Part shown: positions 40,711 through 48,280 of the stretch, one piece after another | How the letters are laid out: each line of letters opens with the position of its first letter | Numbering within the stretch: the stretch's first letter is position 1 | Assembly (NCBI GenBank): GCA_014218215.1 | Contig: CP043652.1 | Location: forward strand, 1,674,001-1,738,000 | Origin: Geodermatophilaceae bacterium NBWT11 | GTDB lineage: Bacteria > Actinomycetota > Actinomycetes > Mycobacteriales > Geodermatophilaceae | Reading direction: 5' to 3' | Length of the DNA: 64,000 bases | The notes under the pieces: generated by a model | The model's input: the letters and a program-made list of their open reading frames with translations, nothing else | Databases searched by the model: none | What the model was told of the DNA's origin: nothing | Position numbers and translations under genes: made by a program

Positions 40711-41628
40711 GTGGAGCTGCCCAGGAACGTCGACGTCCGCGAGGTGGGGCTGCGCGACGGTCTGCAGATCGAGGCGCCGATCCCGCTGGCGGCCAAGGTC
40801 GCGATGCTGGAGGCCCTCGTGGCCACCGGGGTCCAGCGCATCGAGGTCACCTCGTTCGTGTCGCCCAAGGCCGTGCCGGCACTGGCCGACGCCGACGAGC
40901 TCGCCGCGCAGCTGCACCGCTTCCCCGGGGTGCACTTCTCCGCGCTGGTGGCCAACCTGCGCGGCGCCCAGCGCGCGGTCGACGCCGGGATCCCGCACCT
41001 GGAGTACGTGGTCAGCGCCGCCGACAGCCACTCCCGGGCCAACGCCGGGCGGCCCACCGCGGAGGCCGTCGAGGCGGTCGGCGCGATCGCCGAGGTCTCG
41101 CACGGCGCCGGCGGGTCGCTCGAGGTGATCGTGGCGACGGCGTGGGACTGCCCCTTCGACGGACGGACCGATCCGTCCCGGGTGCTGGACGTCGTCCGGT
41201 CCGCGGTGGCCCAGGGCGCCGACCAGCTGTGCCTGGGCGACACCATCGGCACGGTCACGCCCCGGCGCACCGTCGACCTGCTCGACGCCGTCCGGGACGC
41301 CGCGCCCGGGCTGCCGCTGGGCGCGCACTTCCACGACACCCGCGGCACCGGCCAGGCCAACGCGCTGGCCGCCGTCCTCGCCGGGGTGACCCAGCTCGAC
41401 GCCTCGGTCGGCGGGCTCGGCGGCTGCCCGTTCGCCCCCGGCGCCAGCGGCAACATCGCCACCGAGGAGCTCGTCTACTGGCTGGCCGACTCCGGCGTGG
41501 AGACCGGCATCGACCTGGACGCCGTCCTCACCGCGGCCGCGGTCACCGAGGACGCGGTCGGGCACGCCCTGCCCAGCTCGCTGTTCCGGGCCGGTGGCAC
41601 CAGCCGCCCGCGGGGGGAGTTCCGGTGA
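40711..41628 (+). CDS. hydroxymethylglutaryl-CoA lyase
   Basis: A 305-residue TIM-barrel lyase. R15-D16 in GLRDGLQ, the metal ligands H206 and H208 in AHFHDTRG, the catalytic cysteine C239 in GGLGGCPFAPGASGN and N248 match HMG-CoA lyase, which splits HMG-CoA to acetoacetate and acetyl-CoA. The GTG start is 1 nt after the CaiB stop and the stop overlaps the FMN-reductase start. Paired with a CoA-transferase, it implies a tertiary 3-hydroxyacyl-CoA intermediate in the pathway. Leucine-catabolic HMG-CoA lyases are usually beside methylcrotonyl-CoA carboxylase genes, which are absent here. Confidence 0.92.
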   Translation: MELPRNVDVREVGLRDGLQIEAPIPLAAKVAMLEALVATGVQRIEVTSFVSPKAVPALADADELAAQLHRFPGVHFSALVANLRGAQRAVDAGIPHLEYVVSAADSHSRANAGRPTAEAVEAVGAIAEVSHGAGGSLEVIVATAWDCPFDGRTDPSRVLDVVRSAVAQGADQLCLGDTIGTVTPRRTVDLLDAVRDAAPGLPLGAHFHDTRGTGQANALAAVLAGVTQLDASVGGLGGCPFAPGASGNIATEELVYWLADSGVETGIDLDAVLTAAAVTEDAVGHALPSSLFRAGGTSRPRGEFR

Positions 41629-42158
41629 AGGTGCTCGGGATCGTGGGCAGCCCGACGGCGGGCGGCCGGACCGACGCCGCCGTCGCGGGCCTGCTGGCCG
41701 GGTGCACCGGCGCCGAGACCCGCAGGCTCAGCCTCGCCGACACCGACGTCCCCACCGTGCTGGACGCCATGGAGGCCGCGGACGCGGTCGTGTTCGGCAG
41801 CCCCACCTACCGGGCGTCGTTCTCCAGCCTGCTCCGCAGCCTGTTCGAGTCCGCCGAGCGCGGCCGGTACGCCACCGAGACCACGGCCCACCTCGCCCGG
41901 ACGACGGCGGCGATCGTGATGACGAACAACGCCCCCGAGCACTACCTGGCCCAGGACTCGCTGCGCAGCCTGCTGGCCGGGTTCTACGGCTGCCAGGTGC
42001 TCAGCCCGGGGCTGGTGCTCACCCACCCGCACTTCGAGGGCACCGAGCTGACCGCCGAGGCCGCCGAGCTGGCTGCCTCGCACGGCCGGGCCCTGGTCGA
42101 CCTCACGACCGCCGTCCTCGCCTCCCCCGCACTCCAGGCACTGGAACCCCAGGTCTGA
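41625..42158 (+). CDS. NADPH-dependent FMN reductase
   Basis: A 177-residue flavodoxin-like reductase. KVLGIVGSPTAGGRTDAAVA is the flavin-phosphate loop, and VVFGSPTYRASFSSLLRSLF is the conserved second loop of the SsuE/MsuE-type NAD(P)H:FMN reductases. These supply FMNH2 to luciferase-like monooxygenases, which suits the two LLM proteins of the regulon. Its GTG overlaps the lyase stop by 4 nt with GGGGGGAG upstream. One of two flavin reductases in the operon. Confidence 0.88.
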   Translation: MKVLGIVGSPTAGGRTDAAVAGLLAGCTGAETRRLSLADTDVPTVLDAMEAADAVVFGSPTYRASFSSLLRSLFESAERGRYATETTAHLARTTAAIVMTNNAPEHYLAQDSLRSLLAGFYGCQVLSPGLVLTHPHFEGTELTAEAAELAASHGRALVDLTTAVLASPALQALEPQV

Positions 42159-42195
42159 CCTGATGACCCCGCACCCTGACGACAAGGAGCAGTCG

Positions 42196-43686
42196 ATGAC
42201 GACCGCAACCCCCACCGACCTCGAGCGCTTCGGCCTGTTCATCGGCGGCGAGACCGTCGACGCCCGCTCGGGGAAGACCTTCGAGTCGCAGAACCCCTAC
42301 ACCGGCCAGCCGTGGGCGACCCTCGCCGACGGCTCCCCCGAGGACGTCGACCTGGCCGTCGCCTCGGCCCGCGCCGCCTTCGACGGCGAGTGGGGCCAGA
42401 TGTCGGGCTTCCAGCGCGCCGCGATCCTGCGGAAGTGCGGCGACGCGATCCTGGCGAACGCCGAGCGGCTGGCCCAGCTGGAGGTCAACGACTCCGGCAA
42501 GCTGATGCGCGAGATGCTCGGCCAGCTCAAGGGCCTGCCCCAGTGGTACTGGTACTTCTCCGGCCTGGCCGACAAGATCGAGGGCCGCACCGTGCCCCCG
42601 GTGAACCAGAACTACTTCGCGTACACCACGCGGGAGCCGGTCGGCGTCGTCGGCTGCATCACCCCGTGGAACTCCCCGCTGCTGCTGCTGACCTTCAAGC
42701 TCGCGCCGCTCCTGGCCGCCGGCAACACCTGCGTGGTCAAGCCCTCGGAGCACGCACCGGCCTCCACCGTGGCCTTCGCCGAGATCCTCACCGAGGCCGG
42801 GCTGCCCGCCGGCGTCATCAACGTCGTCACCGGCTGGGACCGCTCCACCGGCGAGGCGCTGGCCTCGCACACCGGCATCGACAAGGTCGCCTTCACCGGG
42901 TCCACCGCCACCGGGGCCGCCGTGGCCAAGGCCGCGGTGACCAACCTGAACCGGGTCACCCTGGAGCTGGGTGGCAAGAGCCCGCAGATCGTGTTCGCCG
43001 ACGCCGACCTCGACGCCGCCGCGAACGGCCTGGTCGCCGGCGTGTTCGCCGCCACCGGGCAGACCTGCATGGCCGGCTCCCGGCTGATCGTGCACGCCGA
43101 CGTGCACGACGCCCTGATCGAGAAGGTCGCCGCCCGGGCGAACGCGATCAAGCTCGGCGACCCCAACGACGCCGACACCGAGATGGGCCCGGTCGCCAAC
43201 CGCCCGCAGTACGAGAAGGTGCTGGGCTACCTGCAGGGCGCCGCTGCCGAGGGCGCGACCTTCGCCTGCGGCGGGGAGCCCTCGGCCGAGCTCGGCGGGC
43301 TCTTCGTCAAGCCCACCGTGGTCACCAACGTCGGTCCGGAGAACACCATCGTCCGCGAGGAGGTGTTCGGGCCGGTGCTCGCCGCCTACACCTTCACCGA
43401 GGAGGACGAGGCGCTGAAGCTGGCCAACGACACCCCCTACGGCCTGGCCGGGGCGGTGTGGACCAAGGACGTGCACCGCGCGCACCGGGTCGCCGCCAAG
43501 CTCCGCGCCGGCACCGTCTGGGTCAACGCCTACCGCGTGGTGGCCCCGAACATGCCCTTCGGCGGGTTCGGCAACTCCGGCATCGGCCGGGAGAACGGCG
43601 TCGAGGCGATCAACGAGTACACCGAGAACAAGTCGGTGTTCATCGAGCTCACCGGCGGCACCCGCGACCCCTTCCAGCTGGGCTGA
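42196..43686 (+). CDS. aldehyde dehydrogenase
   Basis: A 496-residue NAD(P)-dependent aldehyde dehydrogenase. N158 in TPWNSP, K182 in VKPSEHAP, the general base E257 in LELGGKSP and the nucleophile C291 in GQTCMAGS are all intact. Start ATG 42196 has GGAG 7 nt upstream. In this operon it would oxidise an aldehyde from oxygenase or E1-like chemistry to the acid that the CoA-transferase activates. Specific substrate unknown. Confidence 0.95.
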   Translation: MTTATPTDLERFGLFIGGETVDARSGKTFESQNPYTGQPWATLADGSPEDVDLAVASARAAFDGEWGQMSGFQRAAILRKCGDAILANAERLAQLEVNDSGKLMREMLGQLKGLPQWYWYFSGLADKIEGRTVPPVNQNYFAYTTREPVGVVGCITPWNSPLLLLTFKLAPLLAAGNTCVVKPSEHAPASTVAFAEILTEAGLPAGVINVVTGWDRSTGEALASHTGIDKVAFTGSTATGAAVAKAAVTNLNRVTLELGGKSPQIVFADADLDAAANGLVAGVFAATGQTCMAGSRLIVHADVHDALIEKVAARANAIKLGDPNDADTEMGPVANRPQYEKVLGYLQGAAAEGATFACGGEPSAELGGLFVKPTVVTNVGPENTIVREEVFGPVLAAYTFTEEDEALKLANDTPYGLAGAVWTKDVHRAHRVAAKLRAGTVWVNAYRVVAPNMPFGGFGNSGIGRENGVEAINEYTENKSVFIELTGGTRDPFQLG

Positions 43687-43689
43687 GCC

Positions 43690-44172
43690 GTGCTGGCCGA
43701 GCAGTTCCGTGAGGTGATGTCCGGGGTCGCGACCCCGGTGTCGGTGGTGACCGCGGTGTCGGCCGACGGCGTCCCGCACGGGACGACGGTCTCGGCCTTC
43801 GCCTCGTTGTCGATGGACCCGCCGATGGTGCTGGTGTCCCTGGACCGGGGGTCGGACCTGCTGACCCTGGTCCGGGACACCGGCCGGTTCGGGGTCAACG
43901 TGCTCGGGTCCACCCAGTCGGCGCTGGCACTGTCCTTCGCCCGCAAGGGCACCGACAAGTTCGCCAGCGTCGACTGGGTGCCCGACCAGGGCCTGCCCCG
44001 GTTGCCCGGGGCGCCGGGCTGGCTGGCCTGCGAGGTGGCCTCCCTGGTCGAGGGCGGGGACCACGTCGTGGCACTGGGCACCGTGCTGGCCGCCGACACC
44101 GCCGACGGTGCGCCGCTGACCTACCACTCGAGGGTGTTCGGCACCCACGCCGCACTGGAGGCCACGGCATGA
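43690..44172 (+). CDS. flavin reductase family protein
   Basis: A 160-residue split-barrel flavin reductase. The pattern SGVATPVSVVTAV, GTTVSAFASLSMDPPMVLVS and GRFGVNVLGSTQ is typical of HpaC/flavin-reductase domain proteins that deliver reduced flavin to two-component monooxygenases. The GTG start is 3 nt after the aldehyde dehydrogenase stop and its stop overlaps the RibBA start (ATGA). A second flavin reductase of a different fold from the one at 41625, suggesting that each LLM enzyme may have its own partner. Confidence 0.9.
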   Translation: MLAEQFREVMSGVATPVSVVTAVSADGVPHGTTVSAFASLSMDPPMVLVSLDRGSDLLTLVRDTGRFGVNVLGSTQSALALSFARKGTDKFASVDWVPDQGLPRLPGAPGWLACEVASLVEGGDHVVALGTVLAADTADGAPLTYHSRVFGTHAALEATA

Positions 44173-45428
44173 CCCGCAGGACACCCACCGAGGCCGTGCA
44201 GACCGCCGTCGCAGCGATCGCCGCCGGCGGCATGGTGATCGTCGTCGACGACGAGGACCGGGAGAACGAGGGCGACCTCATCCTCGCCGCCGAGCTGTGC
44301 ACGGTCGAGCAGATGGCGTTCCTCGTCCGGCACACCACCGGCATCGTCTGCGCCCCGATGCCCGCTGCTCGAGCCACCGAGCTGCAGCTGCCGCTGATGG
44401 TCACCGACAACACCGACGCCCACGGCACCGCGTTCACGATCACCGTCGACGCCCTGGACACCTCCACCGGCGTCTCGGCCGCCGACCGCGCCACCACCGT
44501 CCAGGCGCTGGCCTCGGCGGCCACCACGCCCGCGCAGCTGCGTCGTCCCGGGCACGTGTTCCCGCTCATCGCCCGCGCCGGCGGGGTGCTGGTGCGGGCC
44601 GGGCACACCGAGGCCGCCGTCGACCTCACCACCATGGCCGGGCTCTCCGGCGTCGGCGTGATCGGGGAGATCGTCGACGAGGACGGCTCCATGCGCGCCG
44701 GTGCCTCGCTCACCGCGTTCGCCGAGGAGCACGGGCTGCCGGTGCTGGCGATCGCCGACCTCGTCCGGCACCGCCGGGCCACCGAGCGCCTCGTCGAGGT
44801 CGTCGGCACCTCCGCCATGCCGACGGAGTTCGGGGACTTCCGCGCCACCGCCTACCGCAACACCCTCGACGGCACCGAACACCTCGCCCTGGTGATGGGC
44901 GACCTCGCCGCAGCCTCCCGGACGACCGAGGGCGCCCTGGTGCGGGTGCACTCCGAGTGCCTCACCGGGGACATCCTCGGCTCGCTGCGCTGTGACTGTG
45001 GCGGGCAGCTGGAACAGGCGCTGGCCGCGATCGCCGCCGAAGGCGCCGGCGCGGTGGTCTACCTGCGCGGCCACGAGGGCCGCGGCATCGGCCTCGGACA
45101 CAAGATCCGCGCCTACGCCCTGCAGGAGCAGGGCCTGGACACCGTGGACGCCAACACCGCCCAGGGCCTGCCCGTCGACAGCCGTTCCTACGGCGTCGGC
45201 GCCCAGATCCTCGGCGACCTCGGCGCCACCCGCATCCGTCTGATCACCAACAACCCCGCCAAGTACGGCGGCCTCGACGGCTACGGCCTCACCATCACCG
45301 GCCGGGTCGCCCTCCCCACCGTGGAGACCGCGCACAACGTGCGGTACCTGCGCACCAAGCGGGAGCGGATGGGCCACCTCGGCCCGCACCTGTCCGCCGT
45401 CGTCGACCTCCCCGTCGCCGGAGTCTGA
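44169..45428 (+). CDS. ribBA: bifunctional 3,4-dihydroxy-2-butanone 4-phosphate synthase / GTP cyclohydrolase II
   Basis: A 419-residue RibBA protein. The N-terminal DHBP synthase domain (about 1-205) has DDEDRENEGD, HTTGIVCAP, DAHGTAFT and RAGHTEAAVDL. The C-terminal GTP cyclohydrolase II domain has HSECLTGDILGSLRCDCGGQ with zinc ligands C264, C275 and C277, and RGHEGRGIGL. Both start riboflavin synthesis, from ribulose 5-phosphate and GTP. The ATG overlaps the flavin-reductase stop by 4 nt, so this copy is under the catabolic promoter, unlike a housekeeping rib operon (no ribD, ribE or ribH follow). It probably raises flavin supply when the FMN-dependent oxygenases are made. Confidence 0.95.
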   Translation: MTRRTPTEAVQTAVAAIAAGGMVIVVDDEDRENEGDLILAAELCTVEQMAFLVRHTTGIVCAPMPAARATELQLPLMVTDNTDAHGTAFTITVDALDTSTGVSAADRATTVQALASAATTPAQLRRPGHVFPLIARAGGVLVRAGHTEAAVDLTTMAGLSGVGVIGEIVDEDGSMRAGASLTAFAEEHGLPVLAIADLVRHRRATERLVEVVGTSAMPTEFGDFRATAYRNTLDGTEHLALVMGDLAAASRTTEGALVRVHSECLTGDILGSLRCDCGGQLEQALAAIAAEGAGAVVYLRGHEGRGIGLGHKIRAYALQEQGLDTVDANTAQGLPVDSRSYGVGAQILGDLGATRIRLITNNPAKYGGLDGYGLTITGRVALPTVETAHNVRYLRTKRERMGHLGPHLSAVVDLPVAGV

Positions 45429-45508
45429 CCCACCCCCTGACAAAGGAACCTCTGCACCCCCCATCAGCGCCGATGGGGGGTGTGGAGGTTCCTTCGTCAG
45501 GGGGTGGG
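45429..45508. terminator. large hairpin after ribBA
   Basis: An 80-nt imperfect inverted repeat: CCCACCCCCTGAC (45429-45441) pairs with 45496-45508, the AAGGAACCTC arm with GAGGTTCCTT and CACCCCCCATC with GATGGGGGGTG, closed by AGCGCC. Two small internal mismatches, no U-tract. It separates the operon from the LLM 2 promoter. Confidence 0.8.
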
Positions 45509-45514
45509 CAGGTC

Positions 45515-45550
45515 TGCGCCGAGCGGCCGGAGGGGTGCGCTGCGCGGCTG
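45515..45550 (+). promoter_or_regulatory. AraC-type half-site pair, promoter of LLM monooxygenase 2
   Basis: TGCGCCGAGCGGCCG (45515-45529) and TGCGCTGCGCGGCTG (45536-45550) agree at 12 of 15 positions and are 21 bp apart. TAGCGT (45572-45577) begins 22 bp after the proximal site, the same geometry as at 39.4 and 35.7 kb. Confidence 0.75.
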
Positions 45551-45640
45551 TCGAGGGCCCTCCGGCGGACCTAGCGTCGTCGGCGAGACGTGGCCCAGGG
45601 CACACCGAAGACCCGGCCCGCCGACCTCGAGGAGCCTCCC

Positions 45641-46840
45641 GTGACGACCACCGACGACCGTCCGACCGAGACCGCCAACGTCCGCCTGGGCCTGGCCCCC
45701 ACCGACCCGCGCCCGGCCAACGAGACCGGCCCGCTGGCCGACCGGCAGAAGACCAACCCGCTGTTCAACGACCAGAAGATGAAGCTGGGCCTGTTCGGCA
45801 CCAACTGCTCCTTCGGGCTGATCATGAGCCACGCGGCCAGCAGCTACGAGGTCACCTGGGAGCACACCAAGGCGATCGCCCAGCGCGCCGACCAGATGGG
45901 CTTCGAGGCCCTCATCCCGGTCGCGCGCTGGAAGGGCTTCGGCGGCTCGACGAACTTCAACGGCAACTGCTTCGAGACCTACACCTGGGCCGCCGGCCTG
46001 GCCGAGGCCACCGAGCACATCGCCATCGCCGCGACGAGCCACCTGCCCACGATGCACCCGATCGTCTCGGCCAAGCAGGCCACCACGATCGACCACATCT
46101 CCGGTGGCCGGTTCGCCCTCAACCTGGTCATGGGCTGGGTGACCCCGGAGATGGAGATGTTCGGCGGCTCGCAGCGCGAGCACGACCGCCGCTACGCCTT
46201 CGGCCAGGAGTGGATCGACTACGCGTTCAAGCTGTGGTCGGAGACCGGCAGCTTCGACGTGGACGGCGAGTTCTTCTACGGCCGGGACGTCGAGGCCTAC
46301 CCCAAGCCCGTGCAGGGCCCCCGCCCGGCGCTGGTGAACGCCGGCAACTCCGCCTCGGGCATCGAGTTCTCCGCCCGCAACGTCGACGTCAACTTCGCCT
46401 CCCTGGACACCCTGGAGAACGTGAAGACGTACACGTCCTCCCTCAAGGAGAAGGCCAAGAGCGAGTACTCCCGCGACATCCAGACGATGACCTACGGGCT
46501 GATCGTCTGCCGGGACACCGAGGCCGAGGCCAAGGCCGCGTTCCAGAACGTCGTGGACGAGGGCGACTGGGGCGCCGCCGGCAACGTCATCAAGATCGCC
46601 GGCTCGGGTGCCTCGCAGTCCTTCGACCACGTGGTGAAGGAGTACCAGGAGCGCTTCATCGCCGGCTGGGGCGGCTACCCGATCGTCGGCACCCCGGAGC
46701 AGGTCACCGAGGAGCTGGTGAAGCTCAACGAGGCCGGCATGGACGGGATGATCATGGGGCTCATCGACTACAAGGAAGAGCTCGAGATCTTCAACGACGA
46801 CATCCTGCCGCTGATGAAGCAGGCCGGCATCCGCCACTGA
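45641..46840 (+). CDS. luciferase-like (LLM) flavin-dependent monooxygenase 2
   Basis: A 399-residue paralogue of the enzyme at 32018-33160, with a longer N-terminus. Shared landmarks are FNDQKMKLGLFGTNCSFGLIM, WKGFGGSTNFNGNCFETYT, DHISGGRFALNLVMGWVTPE and FIAGWGGYPIVGTPEQVTEE. GTG 45641 is chosen for its GAGGAG about 8 nt upstream; the frame stays open further upstream without better signals. FMN-dependent by family, with reductase partners encoded just upstream. Two related oxygenases under one regulator could act on successive intermediates or on different substrates. Confidence 0.9.
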   Translation: MTTTDDRPTETANVRLGLAPTDPRPANETGPLADRQKTNPLFNDQKMKLGLFGTNCSFGLIMSHAASSYEVTWEHTKAIAQRADQMGFEALIPVARWKGFGGSTNFNGNCFETYTWAAGLAEATEHIAIAATSHLPTMHPIVSAKQATTIDHISGGRFALNLVMGWVTPEMEMFGGSQREHDRRYAFGQEWIDYAFKLWSETGSFDVDGEFFYGRDVEAYPKPVQGPRPALVNAGNSASGIEFSARNVDVNFASLDTLENVKTYTSSLKEKAKSEYSRDIQTMTYGLIVCRDTEAEAKAAFQNVVDEGDWGAAGNVIKIAGSGASQSFDHVVKEYQERFIAGWGGYPIVGTPEQVTEELVKLNEAGMDGMIMGLIDYKEELEIFNDDILPLMKQAGIRH

Positions 46841-46841
46841 G

Positions 46842-46893
46842 GAACGCAGAAGGCGCCCTTCCCGGGATCCCGGGAAGGGCGCCTTCTGCGTTC
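46842..46893. terminator. perfect 52-nt palindrome between convergent genes
   Basis: Each 26-nt arm is the exact reverse complement of the other, with no spacer; the centre is CCCGGGATCCCGGG and the outer arm begins GAACGCAGAAGG. It lies between the LLM 2 stop (46840) and the dehydrogenase stop (46902). A bidirectional terminator is the natural role. Confidence 0.75.
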
Positions 46894-46901
46894 TGGGGGG
46901 C

Positions 46902-47960
46902 CTACGGCTCGACGGTGACCTTGATGGCCGAGCCGGCCTTGACGATGTCGAAGGCCTCCAGCGCGCGCTCCAGGGGGAGCCGGGCGGTGATCAGGTCCTT
47001 GACCGGCACCTGGCCGGTGGAGATGTACTCCAGCGCCCGCTTGTTGTGCTCGGGGGCGGATCCGTTGGCGCCGTGGATGTGCAGCTGGCGGTAGTGCACG
47101 ACGTTGGAGTCGCAGGTGATCGTCGGGTTGGTCTTGGGCAGACCACCGAAGAAGGAGATCCGGCCGTTGCGGGCCGCCATCGCGATGGCCTGCTCCTGCG
47201 TGATGTTCGCGGCGGTGGCGGTGATGACGACGTCGGCACCGCGGCCGCCGGTCAGCTCCATGACCCGCTCGACGACGTCGACCTCGGCGCCGTTGATCGT
47301 CTCGTCGGGCTGGACGGCGTCGGCCGACATCTGCAGCCGCTCGGCGTTGACGTCGACGAGGAAGACCTTGCCCACCTTGTGCACGCCGCGGGCGATGCGG
47401 ATGTGCATGCAGCCGATGGGGCCGGCACCGAAGACGACGAGGGTGTCGCCCTCCTCGATGTCCAGCAGCTCCTGGGCGTTGATGGCACAGGCGAAGGGCT
47501 CGGCGGCCGAGGCCTCGTCGTAGCCGACGTTGTCCGGGATCCGGTTGAGCCCGTCGACCTTGAGCACCTGCTTGGGCACGATCATGAACTCGGCGAAGCC
47601 ACCGTCGTACTGGTAGCCGACCGAGGTCTGGTTCTGGCAGACGGCCATCCAGCCCTTGCGGCACTCGTGGCACTCACCGCACGGCACCGCGGCGATGACC
47701 TGCACGCGGTCACCGGGGGCCCAGCTGCTGCCGTACGTGCTGTTGACGTCGGCGCCGACCTCGACGACCTCGCCGGCGATCTCGTGACCGATGGTGCGCG
47801 GCGGGGTCAGGTTCTGGTGGCCGTTGTGGAAGATCTTGACGTCGGTGCCACAGGTCGAGCAGTTCTTCACCGCGATCTTGACCTCGTCCGGACCGCACAC
47901 GGGCTCCGGCACGTCCTCGAGGCGGACGTCTTCGGGGGCGTAGAACCGCAGGGCCTTCAT
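46902..47960 (-). CDS. zinc-dependent polyol-type dehydrogenase
   Basis: A 352-residue MDR protein with catalytic-zinc ligands C37, H59 and E60 (CSTCGTD, TIGHE) and the structural-zinc cysteines C94, C97, C100 and C108. The Rossmann motif GAGPIGCMHIRIA lies mid-protein. It resembles sorbitol/galactitol-1-phosphate dehydrogenase-like enzymes. ATG 47960 has GGAGGACACC directly upstream. It is divergent from a mannitol-type PTS permease, so oxidation of the imported polyol phosphate is plausible, replacing the long-chain MtlD type found elsewhere. The substrate is inferred from context only. Confidence 0.88.
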   Translation of the reverse strand: MKALRFYAPEDVRLEDVPEPVCGPDEVKIAVKNCSTCGTDVKIFHNGHQNLTPPRTIGHEIAGEVVEVGADVNSTYGSSWAPGDRVQVIAAVPCGECHECRKGWMAVCQNQTSVGYQYDGGFAEFMIVPKQVLKVDGLNRIPDNVGYDEASAAEPFACAINAQELLDIEEGDTLVVFGAGPIGCMHIRIARGVHKVGKVFLVDVNAERLQMSADAVQPDETINGAEVDVVERVMELTGGRGADVVITATAANITQEQAIAMAARNGRISFFGGLPKTNPTITCDSNVVHYRQLHIHGANGSAPEHNKRALEYISTGQVPVKDLITARLPLERALEAFDIVKAGSAIKVTVEP

Positions 47961-48280
47961 GGTGTCCTCCACAGGGCTGGATGAGGGGCGGGGACGGGCA
48001 GCTGGACCACACATGTCCACACCGAGATGTGTCTGTGGTCACCCTAGCTGCGGTCCCAGGCCGGTCGCCGGGCCGGAATGACGCCCGAGAGGGCCCGAGT
48101 GTCTCCGTTCAGGACCGAACGAGTCTGACTCTAGGTCCTTGACGCGCGCTGTGCGCCAGGATACAAACGCATACACAGATCCGTGACTGCCATCACAGGG
48201 TCTGTCACCCATCACTGAGCAGGCCCCGGAACACCCCGCCGACAGCGGCCTCCGAGGACCTCCACGGAGGAAGGCACGAC
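47961..48280. promoter_or_regulatory. 320-nt divergent control region of the polyol dehydrogenase and PTS permease
   Basis: No gene is visible. On the plus strand TTGACG (48139-48144) and TACAAA (48162-48167) are separated by 17 bp, a good promoter for the PTS gene. Near the dehydrogenase side, ACACAT (48009-48014) and ATGTGT (48027-48032) form an inverted repeat, with GACCAC/GTGGTC arms a little outside it, a candidate operator. The remainder is unremarkable. Confidence 0.5.
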
